Program-made: the position numbers and the translations under genes
Shown here: positions 27,797 to 38,840 of the stretch, in pieces
How the letters are laid out: every line of letters starts with the position of its first letter
How positions within the stretch are numbered: position 1 is the stretch's first letter
The notes under the pieces: model-generated
Database searches by the model: none
What the model saw: only the letters and a program-made list of their open reading frames with translations
Told to the model about the DNA's origin: nothing
Source: Cerrena zonata
Lineage: Eukaryota > Basidiomycota > Agaricomycetes > Polyporales > Cerrenaceae
NCBI GenBank assembly: GCA_038087015.1
Contig: JASBNA010000001.1
Span: 1,488,001 to 1,552,000 of the forward strand
DNA: 64,000 bases
Direction: 5' to 3'

Positions 27797-28992
27797 ATGA
27801 ATCTGTCGACGAACGTAACAACTGCGGAACAGAACGCGATGTCCATGACAATGTTGTCAGAGACAGCCGTAGTCCATATGCAGTACGACCTAGACAATGT
27901 GCCCAGTCTTCCAGATCCCGACTGGACGCGATTCGTATGCATCAGCGACACCCACTGTCAGAGGTTTCCGATCCCGGATGGCGACGTTCTTCTTCATGGC
28001 GGAGACCTGACGCATACGGGGACACTCAAACAATTCGAGACCACTGTAGATTGGTTGAAAGGACTTCCTCATCCCGTCAAGATGTGAGTATTTCTGTTGT
28101 AGTTTGCAGTGTCTACCTTGACGTATCACCTCCTCTAGCGTGGTTGGTGGCAATCACGATCTAACCTTAGACAATAACAATAATTGGTATGATACTAATT
28201 TCCAACATTGGCATCTCCAAGGCAAAGAAGTAGTTCAGAAGCACAGCATTAGATGAAATCAGAGCGCTGACTATTACTGCATAGGATGTCCAGGCTATTC
28301 GTGAACTCCTCCTAGGGAACGAAGCTAAGGAACGGAATCTCATCTATTTACAAGATGAGCTATTTGAATTTCGCACCAAGGACAGCGGGAGGCTGTGGTC
28401 CGTCTACGGTTCACCGGTAAGTACTTACCGATATATTTCTGAGGTACAGAACAGTTTCTTAGAGACCTTTACCCATATGAGTGGTCTCCATACTTTGGGG
28501 GATGGGCTTTCAACTATCCCAGAGCCCAGGCACAAAGTAAGCAGCCTTATCAGCACTATTTGCATACCATTTATCATCTCCCTAGGATACGCATCCGCTA
28601 TACCCAAAGCAGACATTCTGTATGTCATCCCTGACTGTTCGCGTCATATTCTCCCTGCGTTTATCACAGAACTTTACAGCCTCACGCATGGTCCGCCCTT
28701 TGGCATTTTCGATCGAGTAAACACGGGCGAGCTAGTAGGCTGTGAAGCCCTATTATCTCGAGTAGCTCAGCTGCGGCCAAGATTGCATTTGTTTGGTCAC
28801 ATCCATGAGGATCATGGAGCCGTCGTTTGTAAGTGGTCATCTAATGACCAAGTTCACGGCTCCGAAACTGTGTTTGTGAACGGAGCCAACTGGCCAGCAG
28901 GGAACAAGGCATATCTCCCCTCAGGAGAAAGAACACAGTTTGGAATGGGTCCTTGTTCTCCTGTTATCGTGGATCTGAAAGACAGTATTTAA
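27797..28992 (+). CDS. Calcineurin-like metallophosphoesterase (MPPED/239FB type)
   Basis: Binuclear-metal phosphodiesterase family. Motifs in order: VCISDTHCQ (D-x-H), DVLLHGGDLTHTG, then across an intron IVVGGNHDLTLDN, ADILLTHGPPFGIFDRV, and HLFGHIHEDHG near the end. Exon joins that keep frame give HWHLQGKE|DVQAIRELLLGN, VYGSP|WSPYFGGWAFNYPRA, AQAQRYASAIPKADIL|LTHGPP. All metal ligands expected for the family are present. Six exons. The start at 27797 is the first ATG; later in-frame ATGs (such as MSMTMLS, 27839) are possible. The GSPWSP..WAFNY block is typical of MPPED-like proteins. Substrate unknown; probably cytosolic. Confidence 0.85.
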
Positions 28993-30099
28993 GTCTAGTG
29001 TTTACCTGGGGTACAGAACGACTTGGTTATGCGACCATCGCGTGTTAAGGAGAGGGTGGTAGACTCATACAGCTATGTTTGATATGCACTATTCCCCTCC
29101 AATGACGTTTCCCCTCTTAGGAACCAGTAATCCGGAGTATAGATCCCTGCGACATCCCTATCTATGCTATACCAGACGATATGACTCAGTTGTTAAGTAA
29201 TTCTCCATGAAATCGGAACCGGCGGTTTTTGACTGTGACAGGCATTCGGCTTTTCTTTTCTGTTTGCCTTTACTGCTTCACCCTTTACCCAGAGTTGACT
29301 GGTTAGACCTCGGATAGGTACGGCGATATCTATACCCTGCAAAATGAATAGCTGTTCTCACTTAAACAGCGTGGTTCTCTAGGTCTATATGATCGACGTA
29401 TGGTCAACGCGATTTTGACGCCATGGATATTTACCATCCTCCGATGAGGCCGGAAATATCCAATTTAATCCTTGGTATAGCCACCTGTTACTTGACTCTC
29501 TTCACACTGTGACCACTTCGCAAGTGGTTACGGGGACAGTACTCGTAGTCTCATCCAGGCTGGATGTCTGAGATCATGAAGATTCTCAAGTGGATGATTG
29601 ACATGATGTCTCAGAAAGCGATTCGGTGATCAAGGCGTTGCGGTACGAGCTTCAAGTCTCGATCGCGATCCAGTGTGTCTTAGAGCGATCACAATAAGAT
29701 CCAACTTGAGGTATGGGTGATGGCCTCCTAGTTGAAGCCTGTTCCATTTTCAACAAGTCCATGCCATGGGTGCTTCCGGCCCAAGCATCGACCATTCCGA
29801 GTCACATCAGTTGTCACGGACTCACGGTCACTGCCTCCTTCGGCATTGTTTGAGTTTGGAGCCCATGGGAGCCTCCGTTTCCCAGAAGGTCGGTACATGC
29901 TAACGCTCGTCCATCTAGATCTACTCAGGCCAGCCACATCGCGCTGACTTGCTTGATGGTTTTCTCTTGACATCATCCGAGGCTGTAACCTCACGGACCT
30001 CACACATCTCCAAGTGTTTCCGATAATTGCAAAAAATCTTAGTGTTTGCAGAGGCGGTATCACGATTCCATGCAGTGTTCGATTGTGAACCCGACCAGG
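28993..30099. other. Long spacer upstream of SDR gene
   Basis: About 1.1 kb. The only long open frame (minus, 29728-30138) has an Arg/Ser-rich random composition and no conserved residues. Probably the 3' flank of the phosphoesterase plus the SDR promoter. Confidence 0.4.
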
Positions 30100-30107
30100 T
30101 ATATAAG
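30100..30107 (+). promoter_or_regulatory. TATA box of SDR gene
   Basis: TATATAAG, 66 bases upstream of the SDR start codon at 30173, a usual position for a fungal TATA element. A pyrimidine-rich stretch (tttctcgtcttctcgct) follows just before the ATG, fitting a transcription start. Confidence 0.55.
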
Positions 30108-30172
30108 AGTGTACCTCACGAAGGGAATGCATCACCAATTCAATTTAACCAGTCATTTCTCGTCTTCTCGCT

Positions 30173-31348
30173 ATGGTCCAGATCCAAAAAGTTTGGTTTG
30201 TGACCGGTGAGTTTTGTCATCTCTTATCTTGCTGGACTATACCTAACCTCTTGATCGAAGGTACATCGTCTGGGTTCGGAAAACGCTTAGTAGCCTCTGT
30301 TCTTAATCGCGGTGATCGCGTTATTGCAACTGCACGATCGCTAGAAAACATTCAATTTCTTCGTTCATTACCTGGAGCCAATCCTTCTACACTGCGCCTC
30401 ATGAAACTGGATATCGCAGACAATGTTGAAACGATTCAGCAAGTTGTTGACGATGCTTTCTCGGTATGGGGACGCATAGATGTTCTAGTGAACAACGCAG
30501 GCTATGGTCTCAAAGCAACTATAGAGGAGGGCGGGCAAGTATAATACCCCACGCACCTTCTAGGTTTCGACTAATCGTGTTGACTTTCTTTAGCTCGCTT
30601 GCCGCAATGACACAGTTTCAGACTAACGTCTTTGGTGTCATAAATGTCACAAACGCCATTATCCCTCGGATGCGAGAACGCAGGTCAGGCACCATTGTCA
30701 TCGTTGGTAGTCGGTCAGGATGGAACCCTGCTATGCCGGTAAGTTTCGTTTTATCGATCAGTACGTTGACGACACTAATGATAATTTCCAAATCTTCAGC
30801 CTGTAGGTGAGAAACCAATAATCCATAACATGTCAAATTTCGGGACACTAAATATTACCATTTCAGGCTTCTACTCTGCTTCTAAGGCAGCTATTCATGG
30901 TACGTACTTGCGTACAATATTTATTTTGCAATCCCCACTGACATATTCGCTGTCAACAGCTATTGGCGAAACGTATTCCACGGAGCTTGCGCCGTTTTCG
31001 ATACGTGTCACTGTGGTCATTCCGGGGTCATTCCGGACAGAGAAGGTGCTCGGTCAACCAATGACTATTCACAAGCATGTACCCGAATATGACGAACTTC
31101 GTGCTAATGCAGCACAGAAGTTCGCTGCGCTAGCAGGCAACGAGCGTGGCGATCCAGTAAAGGCCATGGAACTCCTCGTTGATGTTGTCAGGGGAGAGGG
31201 GAAGGCGTACGGGAAGGAGTGGCCGATGTGGCTATTCATGGGCAAGGATGCCTACAGAGATGTCAAAAATAAGTGCGACAGGGTCCTCAAGACACTGGAT
31301 GCTTGGGAAGACGTCGCGACCGACCTGGAATTTGACAATCTTTACTAA
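30173..31348 (+). CDS. Classical short-chain dehydrogenase/reductase
   Basis: NAD(P)-dependent oxidoreductase. The dinucleotide motif TGTSSGFGKRL is formed across the first intron (WFVTG|TSSGFG). VLVNNAGYG stabilises the sheet, the catalytic Ser lies in IVGSRSG, and the active-site Tyr/Lys in GFYSASKAAIH. The C-terminal VVIPGSFRTEKVLG follows. The second intron (30535-30593) begins GCAAGT, so it is a GC-AG intron; only this choice restores EEGG|SLAAMTQFQTNVFGV. Next comes a 7-nt exon (30800-30806, CCTGTAG) that turns MP|PVG|FYSASK into the expected sequence. About 290 residues. Resembles the SDR subgroup often annotated as oxidoreductases of secondary metabolism; substrate unknown. Confidence 0.85.
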
Positions 31349-31924
31349 TGTATTTCACTTATTGTATATCATTGACAAGCACTGCGTGCACTGGACATTA
31401 GCATATTTTATACGTATAATCATACACATAACCTAACTGTAGTTAGTCATCTTACTGTACCCTAATGTATCGAACAGACTCAGCCTCTTTTCAAACAATT
31501 TGCGGGCTCAATCAATTCATTTTTCAAATCCCACGCCAGCGAACGCCGATTGAGATCGAGTCATGCAATTCCGCAGGGTTTGGAATGCGCTTCTCTAACA
31601 GATCTACCTAGTGGTGCAGGTGTTCCGTGCCTTGCGGCAGTGGGACACGATCGTTGATGCATTCGATTGGATCGAACCTCTGGGCGGTATGGTATGAATT
31701 CTTCAATCTCGATCTCAATCAAAGTTATCATGCTGTGATCTGAACTCAAATGTCAACATGTTACGAGTCATACACCGATATACACTGCCAAATTGATGGT
31801 ATTGAAATATGTAGATTGTATTGTTACATCACAGGCGAAACATATCAATGTCATATATAGTCCAAATGCCAAGTTTGCAATGATCTGACGTGGCGTCATA
31901 CTTACCTAACCGATTTAACAACAT
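31349..31924. other. Spacer with an 11-bp inverted repeat
   Basis: No gene. TTGAGATCGAG at 31550-31560 and its exact reverse complement CTCGATCTCAA at 31708-31718 frame a 147-base centre. The centre shows no coding or RNA structure I can recognise. Could be chance or a tiny non-autonomous element. Confidence 0.35.
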
Positions 31925-31996
31925 GGCCGCCTGGCGAAATGGCATCGCGTCTGACTACGAATCAGGAGATTGCAGGTTCGACCCCTGCGGTGGTCA
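31925..31996 (+). tRNA. tRNA-Arg (anticodon ACG)
   Basis: A full cloverleaf can be drawn. The acceptor stem GGCCGCC pairs with GGTGGTC (two G-U pairs) and the discriminator is A. The D stem GCG/CGC encloses AAATGGCAT. The anticodon stem TCTGA/TCAGG closes the loop CTACGAA, giving anticodon ACG. The T stem GCAGG/CCTGC encloses TTCGACC. There is no intron, and CCA is not encoded. The A at position 34 would be edited to inosine to read CGU, CGC and CGA arginine codons. Confidence 0.93.
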
Positions 31997-32002
31997 ATTT
32001 AG

Positions 32003-32007
32003 TTTTT
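32003..32007 (+). terminator. Pol III T-run after tRNA-Arg
   Basis: Five T residues 7 bases after the tRNA end, the normal RNA polymerase III terminator. Confidence 0.7.
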
Positions 32008-32173
32008 CTTGGACAATGCTTAGAATAACAAACGTTCTCAACCAAAACCATATATAAATCTATTGTAGCCGTAAATCGGTGTACATCTAGCAAGTCTGCG
32101 AGGTTTGTGAGAAACAAAGTCCATATCGTTACATTCGACCGGTAACCTATCCGAGTCAATAACATTTCACTAT

Positions 32174-34051
32174 TCACGACAAAAGTATTGCGACAGCTGT
32201 CAGAGCTCTGTAAAAATTATGTGAACTTGAATTATGAGATATATTGGGGCTCACGTACGATGATGAGATAAACATAAAGATATCTGGAAAGATGAAGAAA
32301 TTATCAGAGTCGGCAAGGTTGTCTAGCAGGAACACGAGGAGACTCACATTGGACGAGAAGGAACGCCTAAGGAGGGAGACAATCAAATCGGTCAGCAGCG
32401 AAGTGGTGCGAAGATATCACAATTGACTCACCGCAAGTGTATCAACATTTCCATCTGGTGAGTATAAGCTGGCAACGATGAGTTGGCTGAAGAATTGTTA
32501 GCTCTGCTAATCCCCGAGTCATCACGAAATGGATTACACATACTTGACAGCAGATGGAGATCCACTGAGTAGCATCGCTACAAACTTCTCTACCTTGAGA
32601 TCATTATGAATCAGTCCCCTTTTGATCATAGCCTTTACAACCAACACCCCAATAACAGGCATGATGACCATCTTTGCGACTGCAACTGCGGCCATGGCCA
32701 TGAGAGGGAGACGGGAGAATGGACGTGGGACCGATAATCGTGCAAATGAGGCTCCCAGAAGAATCAAGGCCAAAGGTACGGCCAGTGCACCGATAAAGTC
32801 AGCTTGAAAGTGTTCAGCGTGAATACTGAGATGGGATCATGATAATGACCTTACCTGTGTCGATAAGGAAGGCCAATGGTGGCCGCCCGTCTGGTCCTTT
32901 AAATTGAGGGCCACCAATATCTGATACATCGACGAAGAGTGCTTTGAGAGGTTGTATAACAGCGATCGGGAGTGAGACGATCAAGGCTATTGTGATGGGG
33001 GTGATCATGCTGGAAAGAGTTTGGAGAATTCGCCGTGCAACCGACAATGGTGAAGATACGACCGTTTTATCATGGTCCGGTGTATTAGCAGGAGAATTTG
33101 TCGCGGAATCGGTAGGCGAAGGCGAAGGCGTTGCGTAGCATTCAATCGATGTCTGAATAATTGTATTAAGTTGATGATTAGGATTCTCCGACTTCAGCTG
33201 TACCGTCGAGTCGAACGGCGTGGTCTCGAGAGCCTTTTCTTTGTCATCTTGAGTGATTGTGCACTGGCTCGAGGACGACATAACAGGATTAGACTGCTTT
33301 AGAATGTATCGAGAAACTAATGATCCAATGGGTTTCTGATTCCAGGATAGATGGACTTCGGCTGCCTCGCCTTGGGGAACATGGGGTAGATAGTCCCAAG
33401 ACAGAGAATGGGCAGCTCCGCCTACCCAAAAGGTTAGGTGATAAGCCACAATAAAGATGGCCACGAATGACACCCCCACTGTAATAGAATATGTAATCGG
33501 GTGGACTGATGACAGAATATAAGAAGACATACACGCAGGATCAGTAGCGGGGTCAAACGGAGCTTGGGCGGCGACCGATAATACGATCGCGTTAGCTATG
33601 AAAGCAATTATCAAAAAAGAGTTCTTTAAACATCTCGTCAGGACCTACGCAGATTTCCCCAGTTACTCAAGCCGCTCATGACAACAATCCCCTGCCAGAA
33701 ATTGCGGGGGACATAGAAGATCTCTCTAATGACAAGTCCCAGCAGAAATCCAAAAGCTTGGTAAATGTAAGCAAGAAGGAACATTGGACCAATCGCTGAA
33801 ATGTTCTGAGGTGTAAAGGCCGGAACTATATTGGAGAATATGAGTAACGGCAGAGCGACATTCATTGTCACCTGCGAGGCTCCCTTTGAAGACGCTTTGG
33901 GAAAAAGTTCCATGCGCGCAAGAACATAGCCAATAATTATGGATAAAAACCTATCGTGACAATTTAATAATCAATAGTACCAGGGAACAGCAACATACGT
34001 TTTCAGAAGAGGCATCACGCCTGAGTAGATCAGGAACCCCGCGGAAGGCAT
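32174..34051 (-). CDS. PIN-like auxin efflux carrier family (AEC) transporter
   Basis: Multipass membrane transporter of the AEC family; the fungal relatives include yeast ECM3-type proteins with poorly known substrates. Starts MPSAGFLIYSGVMPLLKT at 34051, then FLSIIIGYVLARMELFPKAS and VALPLLIFSNIVPAFT with the kinked N-P-type helix region, GIVVMSGLSNWGNL, PNAIVLSVAAQAPF. A long cytosolic loop follows, rich in Ser/Thr/Pro (33.0-33.3 kb). The second helix bundle is IALIVSLPIAVIQP, AVPLALILLGASFA, VAKMVIMPVIGVL, LLSGSPSAV|NQLIVASLYSPDG, AFLLVQYIFMFISSS, ending ALTAVAILLS. Introns near the 3' end place the stop at 32174, well beyond the first open frame. About ten helices in two five-helix repeats. 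Confidence 0.88.
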
Positions 34052-35616
34052 TGTGTTGGACCGATGACAAGGAAGAGGTATTGCAGCCTACCACCGTTTA
34101 GCTGGGCTTTCCATCCTATGTCCTGGTTTTATAGATATCAGTAAAGACAGCGAGTGTATTTGGTCCTTTCTTTTAGATCTCGGTTATTGGGAGTCCAACA
34201 TGGCATTTGGAGTCGGTGTGAAAGAAGTCATGATAAATGAATGACTTGGGAGGAACCTCTTACGCACTCGAAGCCCTTTTCCCCGACAAGATTGTCCGCG
34301 GATGACAGTGTAAGCGAATTTTGAAGCTTATCTGGGTGACCAGTTGGTAGAGCTGCATGTCCTGCAGATGCTTGGCATCCGCAGTTCAGGAAAGGAAACC
34401 AAAGAAAGTGGACGGGAGTATTAGCCAAGTCTACCAACATGAGAAAACGGGGTGGATAGATTAGGAGAACTTCTATATGCACAGGGGAATTCAAACCCTG
34501 TATTCTCGGTAACCAAAGCCAAGCTTTGGGATATGAGATCCTCGTAAACCGATTCCGAGGCAGCAAGCCCTCGGACCTGATCTGACATGCAGATTAATAC
34601 TCTTGAGATTAAATTAGCACTCTCGTAGTTCTACAACAAAGCTAATCAGTATGCTTTGCATCCATTCAACTGCTGCCAATCTCTACGCATTTATGTATAT
34701 CGGTATTAATAAGGAAGGTCTTCCGAAATTTGGACTTGGAGGAATACCCACGTCACTGTACAACCCGTGCCGCGGAATACGCTGGTGGCGTACTATGATG
34801 CACCAAGTACACACGACATGAGGATATCGCGCCCGAGCTTGATTGTCAATATTTTGATGGGATTTTGCTCATGAGGAAGTCGTGTAAAAACACCTGGGTA
34901 CAGAAGACATCGTGTGAAGAACGACAGGAGACCGAAGCAACGTTGCACTTAATGAAAGAAATCAGCACGGTGAGAAAGTGCAAGATAGGGAATAAAGCGC
35001 AGCAATACATTACTTGGCAAGTACTTCCTGCGTGTATTCCACTCAGTGCTAGGACCCGGGACTACTAAAGGATGCTCATACTAATGGCTTGACCATTTGT
35101 TGAGTTGATTGTTATTGTAATTAAATATTAGTGTATGAGAAAGCAAGTATACGATATCGAGTATAGGCTCAGTTGTAGCCTCTGGCGACCCAGGACGAAG
35201 ACAAGAGTCGAACGGCGTGACAGCGAAAGAACTTGAAGCCAATGATGTGATTTCAGATTCGGAGTTCTCAAAGCCTTAGCCTTTTGGGGGCACTGCCGTA
35301 CCGGCAACCACTGTAAGCCGGGTCACTGGCAGCCGAGCGTTATTTAAGCAGCCTTTAAGCAGTTGAATACTGTAACTCACTGACTTTGAGGACATTTATA
35401 CTATACTACTATTAGGACTCAGAGCACGACAACAAATGCTATCGATTGAAATTCACGACCACATGGCGCCATGGATATCATTTAAATACTGTGATTCAAT
35501 TTTCTGAGTGGCAACTCGAAAGTATAACTGCCGTTGTCACTAGTCGCACGATCTTTCTTTCTTCTCGCCTGCATACAACCACAGATCTGCATGACATTTG
35601 AATCATCTCCATCAAA
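34052..35616. other. 1.5-kb gene-poor spacer
   Basis: Nothing recognisable on either strand: only short frames, AT-leaning sequence and no clear terminal repeats. The stretch about 34330-34390 has tRNA-like words but does not fold. Confidence 0.4.
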
Positions 35617-37097
35617 ATGGCTAAGATGCGACGTACTGGATCACATTATACGCTACATCGGTATGTCATCCCTGTCGAATCTATTTCGAGTGCTATACTT
35701 TTCTTATGATTCTTTAGATCCAAAACAAACCCCAGGGAAACCAAAAGAATACCAATAGATATAATATGTCTCGTAATTGACTGGCTGTCTATCATGGGGA
35801 CGCAATATGACATGAAGGCTTGCTCGTTGGTCTGTCACGATTGGACTTCTCATAGTCAGATGCATTTACATCGTGAGATCATGATGACATTGAAAGAAAC
35901 CCCGATGGACACCAGAAGATACTGCTCGTCTCATGTATCTCGCCACGTCAGACACCTTATCGTTGAAGCCATTGGTCCAGAAGATGACACTGATTCCGAA
36001 GAATATGGTGCGAACGATGATGCGAATGAAGCAGTCAATCTCCGCCGCGACTTTGGTAAAGAAGAAGATCAGCACGAACCGGGGGCTTCATCACAATACC
36101 AAGCTGTTCGGACCATCCTGCTGCGACTGACCGATCTTGAACACCTGACTTTAATATTTTCTACTCCGCACGCTGTTCCTCGAGAATGGGCTAAACTAGC
36201 GGCGCCACTCACTCTCGCTCGGATGGATATGAAAGGAATTCGATTCAAGACTCTCAGTCTCTTTCAATTCCTCGATGCTTTTCCTGCATTAACATATATT
36301 GAGCTTGCCGATGTAATTTGGACACCCACCATGCACGATGGTGTTCAATCCCTGAAAGATAGACGGATTACTATTCTTCGCAATCTCAAAGCTCTCTCAC
36401 TTGCCCCTGCATCTGACCAAGACGACATGGACAATTCGTTGGCCCTCTTCTTAAACACCAAGCCTGCGGACTTCCATAAAGATTTCACATTGAAGCTCGC
36501 ACTACCCTTTGTTTCGACTCTCGTCAACTTGCGCAATTTGCTTTCTACAGTTGGTTCGGCTCTGAAACATGTTCGGCTCGGGCACAATTTCTCCACTAGT
36601 ACTTCCACGGATGGGTTCACTGCGACGTGTGAGTTATCTCTTTGTTTCCTTTGAATTCTGAAAGGTCACTAATGTTCGTGATAGGTGAGATTGGCATCCG
36701 ACATAACATTGCGCTCGAATCCCTTACTTTCCACACTTCTGATCGGACAAACCCAGACTGGATTCCAACTGTTCTTTCCCAGGTGTCATCTGGGGCTCGT
36801 CCCGGTAAGATCAAGATAAAATGCTTCTTGAATTATGGTGTCATCCATCGTAATACGGACACAAACATGAAGGAATGCGTCAATTGGGATCTTTTCGACA
36901 AAACGTTGGGACAGTCCGTGTACAACCAATTGAGACAGGTTCAAATCATTGTTTTGTATCCTCGTAATACCCATTCCGAAACACGAAACCGGCCGACAAT
37001 CTTGACCAGGTTACAAAGGTGGCTACCTAGACTAAAGGCCAGGAATATCTTATTCTCGAAGCAGTGTGAATGGTCGCCTGAAACTAGCTATGCTTAG
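35617..37097 (+). CDS. F-box protein
   Basis: Start MAKMRRTGSHYTLHR at 35617, one intron, then RIPIDIICLVIDWLSI and CSLVCHDWTSHSQMHLHREI, the F-box pattern that docks on Skp1 in SCF ubiquitin ligases. The rest is leucine-patterned with LTDLEHLTLIFSTP, LTYIELADVIW, ILRNLKALSLAP and LVNLRNLLSTV, suggesting degenerate leucine-rich repeats for substrate binding. A second intron follows STDGFTAT, and the last exon (CEIGIRHNIALESLTF to SPETSYA) ends at 37097. Such F-box/LRR genes are highly amplified in agaricomycetes. It heads the cluster of F-box-like nucleotidyltransferase paralogues that follows. Confidence 0.75.
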
Positions 37098-37289
37098 TCT
37101 TTACTATAGGAATAGGGAATGTGTTGTACGGTGGCCAATGATAACAGACAATTTATTAAAATTATGTCCGCCAGCTAAAATCGATCACCATGATTATCAA
37201 AGTGTGGAAGACTTGTGATAATGAAGCTAGGTATGCATTAGAAATAATGATCATATTGTAACGAATGACACCTACTGGGATGTCCTCTA

Positions 37290-38382
37290 CTACGCCCACT
37301 GTGACCTAGGAGAGGTTAGGGCTGAACATAGCTTCCGGGTCTCCGGTGAGATATTATCGTGGATCAAGGAAGAAGTTCGCCATTTTTTCTCTTCGATTAT
37401 GTAACTGTCTTCTGTGTGGGTGAATCCTTGAGGGACACTGAACGAGATTATCCAACAATGTTTGTCTCCAACCCTACGTCTGTATGATTGCTGATTTAAG
37501 TGATAGTCGGTTTTCATATCTGGTAACGGGAACTCCTCTTGGATACTCCAACCTCTGTTTCTGTACTTTTCGTAAGCGGATGAGGACCCTTCGCTTTCCT
37601 TGGAGCGGCACATCAAAGAAGTGCGTTTTTCGAATGTCGCTTTGGGATAAAGGCTATATGCCTTTTCAAATGAAGCGAAGTTCATAACACATGCTTGAAG
37701 ATTATAATAGCAACGCAATCCCTAGATAATGAATAGAACTTGAACCTGACTCACTCGAATGAAATCCTAATATAACATTAATAGGATCATCCGTCGACAC
37801 GATAAGCTGAATCCTAAGAGGGTCTTCGAGTCTGCCTTCCGGGTATTTCTTCCATGTGAATACATGAAGCACCTCGTCGACCTCCCCGTATGCACTATCG
37901 GATCTATCGAACGCATCTTCTCCAGCAGCTACATTGAAAACTGCATGTTGGCCTGGTCTAGGTACATATTTATACCCTTCCTTGGAGAGGAAGTCCGCAA
38001 TCATGAAGTAATCGGAAATCCAAGACACGTAAAGATCAAGATCTGATTTCGGGTAGAATGAACGGTCGAAGAATTGGAGGATGGTAGAGCCGGAGATGAG
38101 TGTGCCTGTTTCAGCTTGGATTCGTCGGAATGAAATGGGTGAGGTGAAGAATCGAGAGAGGATACGCTCAATCTTGAATACTCGCTGCATATATGCTTGA
38201 ACCATTGTATGAACGGAGCTGCATGTGCGGGATAGACATAAGAGAGAACCCGGAGAGCAAAAAAAGAAGACAAGGTTATGAATGAGGTCGTTAGGGATAA
38301 TGGTGTTGGAGAAGGTCTTGGGTTCACGCTGCCATTTGTCTTCCGCGATGACCAGGTCTGCGATTCGTAATATCGAGTCCAT
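37290..38382 (-). CDS. F-box-like/nucleotidyltransferase-like paralogue 1, divergent C-terminus
   Basis: First of five related genes. Starts MDSILRIADLVIAE at 38382; an in-frame ATG at 38460 adds a Pro-rich leader. The F-box-like NDLIHNLVFFFCSPGSLLCL is followed by a helical segment (YMQRVFKIERILSRFFTSP), then SGSTILQFFDR and SDLDLYVS, the G-S...D-x-D pattern of nucleotidyltransferase folds, then RIQLIVSTDDP and ILGFHS. An intron leads to TCVMNFASFEKAYSLYPKAT, YRNRGWSIQEEF and VGDKHCWIISF. After this point the protein leaves the family: no HDP..SSW block, no final YDAAYVS/DADYIS exon. The stop is at 37290. It may be truncated by a frameshift. Confidence 0.68.
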
Positions 38383-38840
38383 CCTGAGTGGTGTTGTCGG
38401 GGGTGGGGGATTAGAAAGGGGATGAGGCGAGGTGAGAGAATAGAGAAGAATGGTAAGCAATAGATATAACTTTCGAAAGAGTGCCGCGCCGCTATAAGCA
38501 ATATGTAGTCCCTACCTGAGACATGTGACAGAATTTCCAGCTTCTAGATTCCAAAAGAACGATAAAACAGCACCTCGTGGTATGTGGCGTGGCTTGGACT
38601 ATCTGCCTAGATTGGCATTCCATTCAGACAATACATATCAATAATACACCCACATAAGTGTTTGGGAGCTACAACGGTAAACGTTGATATCTAGCATGGT
38701 TATAGTCACAGAGAGGAAGAGCGTGAAAAAAGAAGTACCTACAGACATTACTGAATTAGTAATACGCGAACTACTGTAAGGAGCTCGAATCCAATCGTAA
38801 AAACGCATTTCTTGGACCACTTGTTCTGCTAGTAACGTAT

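Noticed and set aside
29728..30138. 136-codon minus-strand open frame upstream of the SDR gene
   Set aside because: Random composition, no homology I recognise, and it covers the SDR TATA box and leader.
30530..30610. Frameshift in the SDR gene after EEGG
   Set aside because: Resolved by a GC-AG intron starting at 30535, which restores frame exactly.
31550..31718. 11-bp inverted repeat as a transposon terminal repeat
   Set aside because: Only 11 bp, no target-site duplication seen, no transposase nearby; noted as a weak feature only.
34330..34390. tRNA-like words in the spacer upstream of the F-box gene
   Set aside because: No consistent acceptor, anticodon and T stems can be paired.
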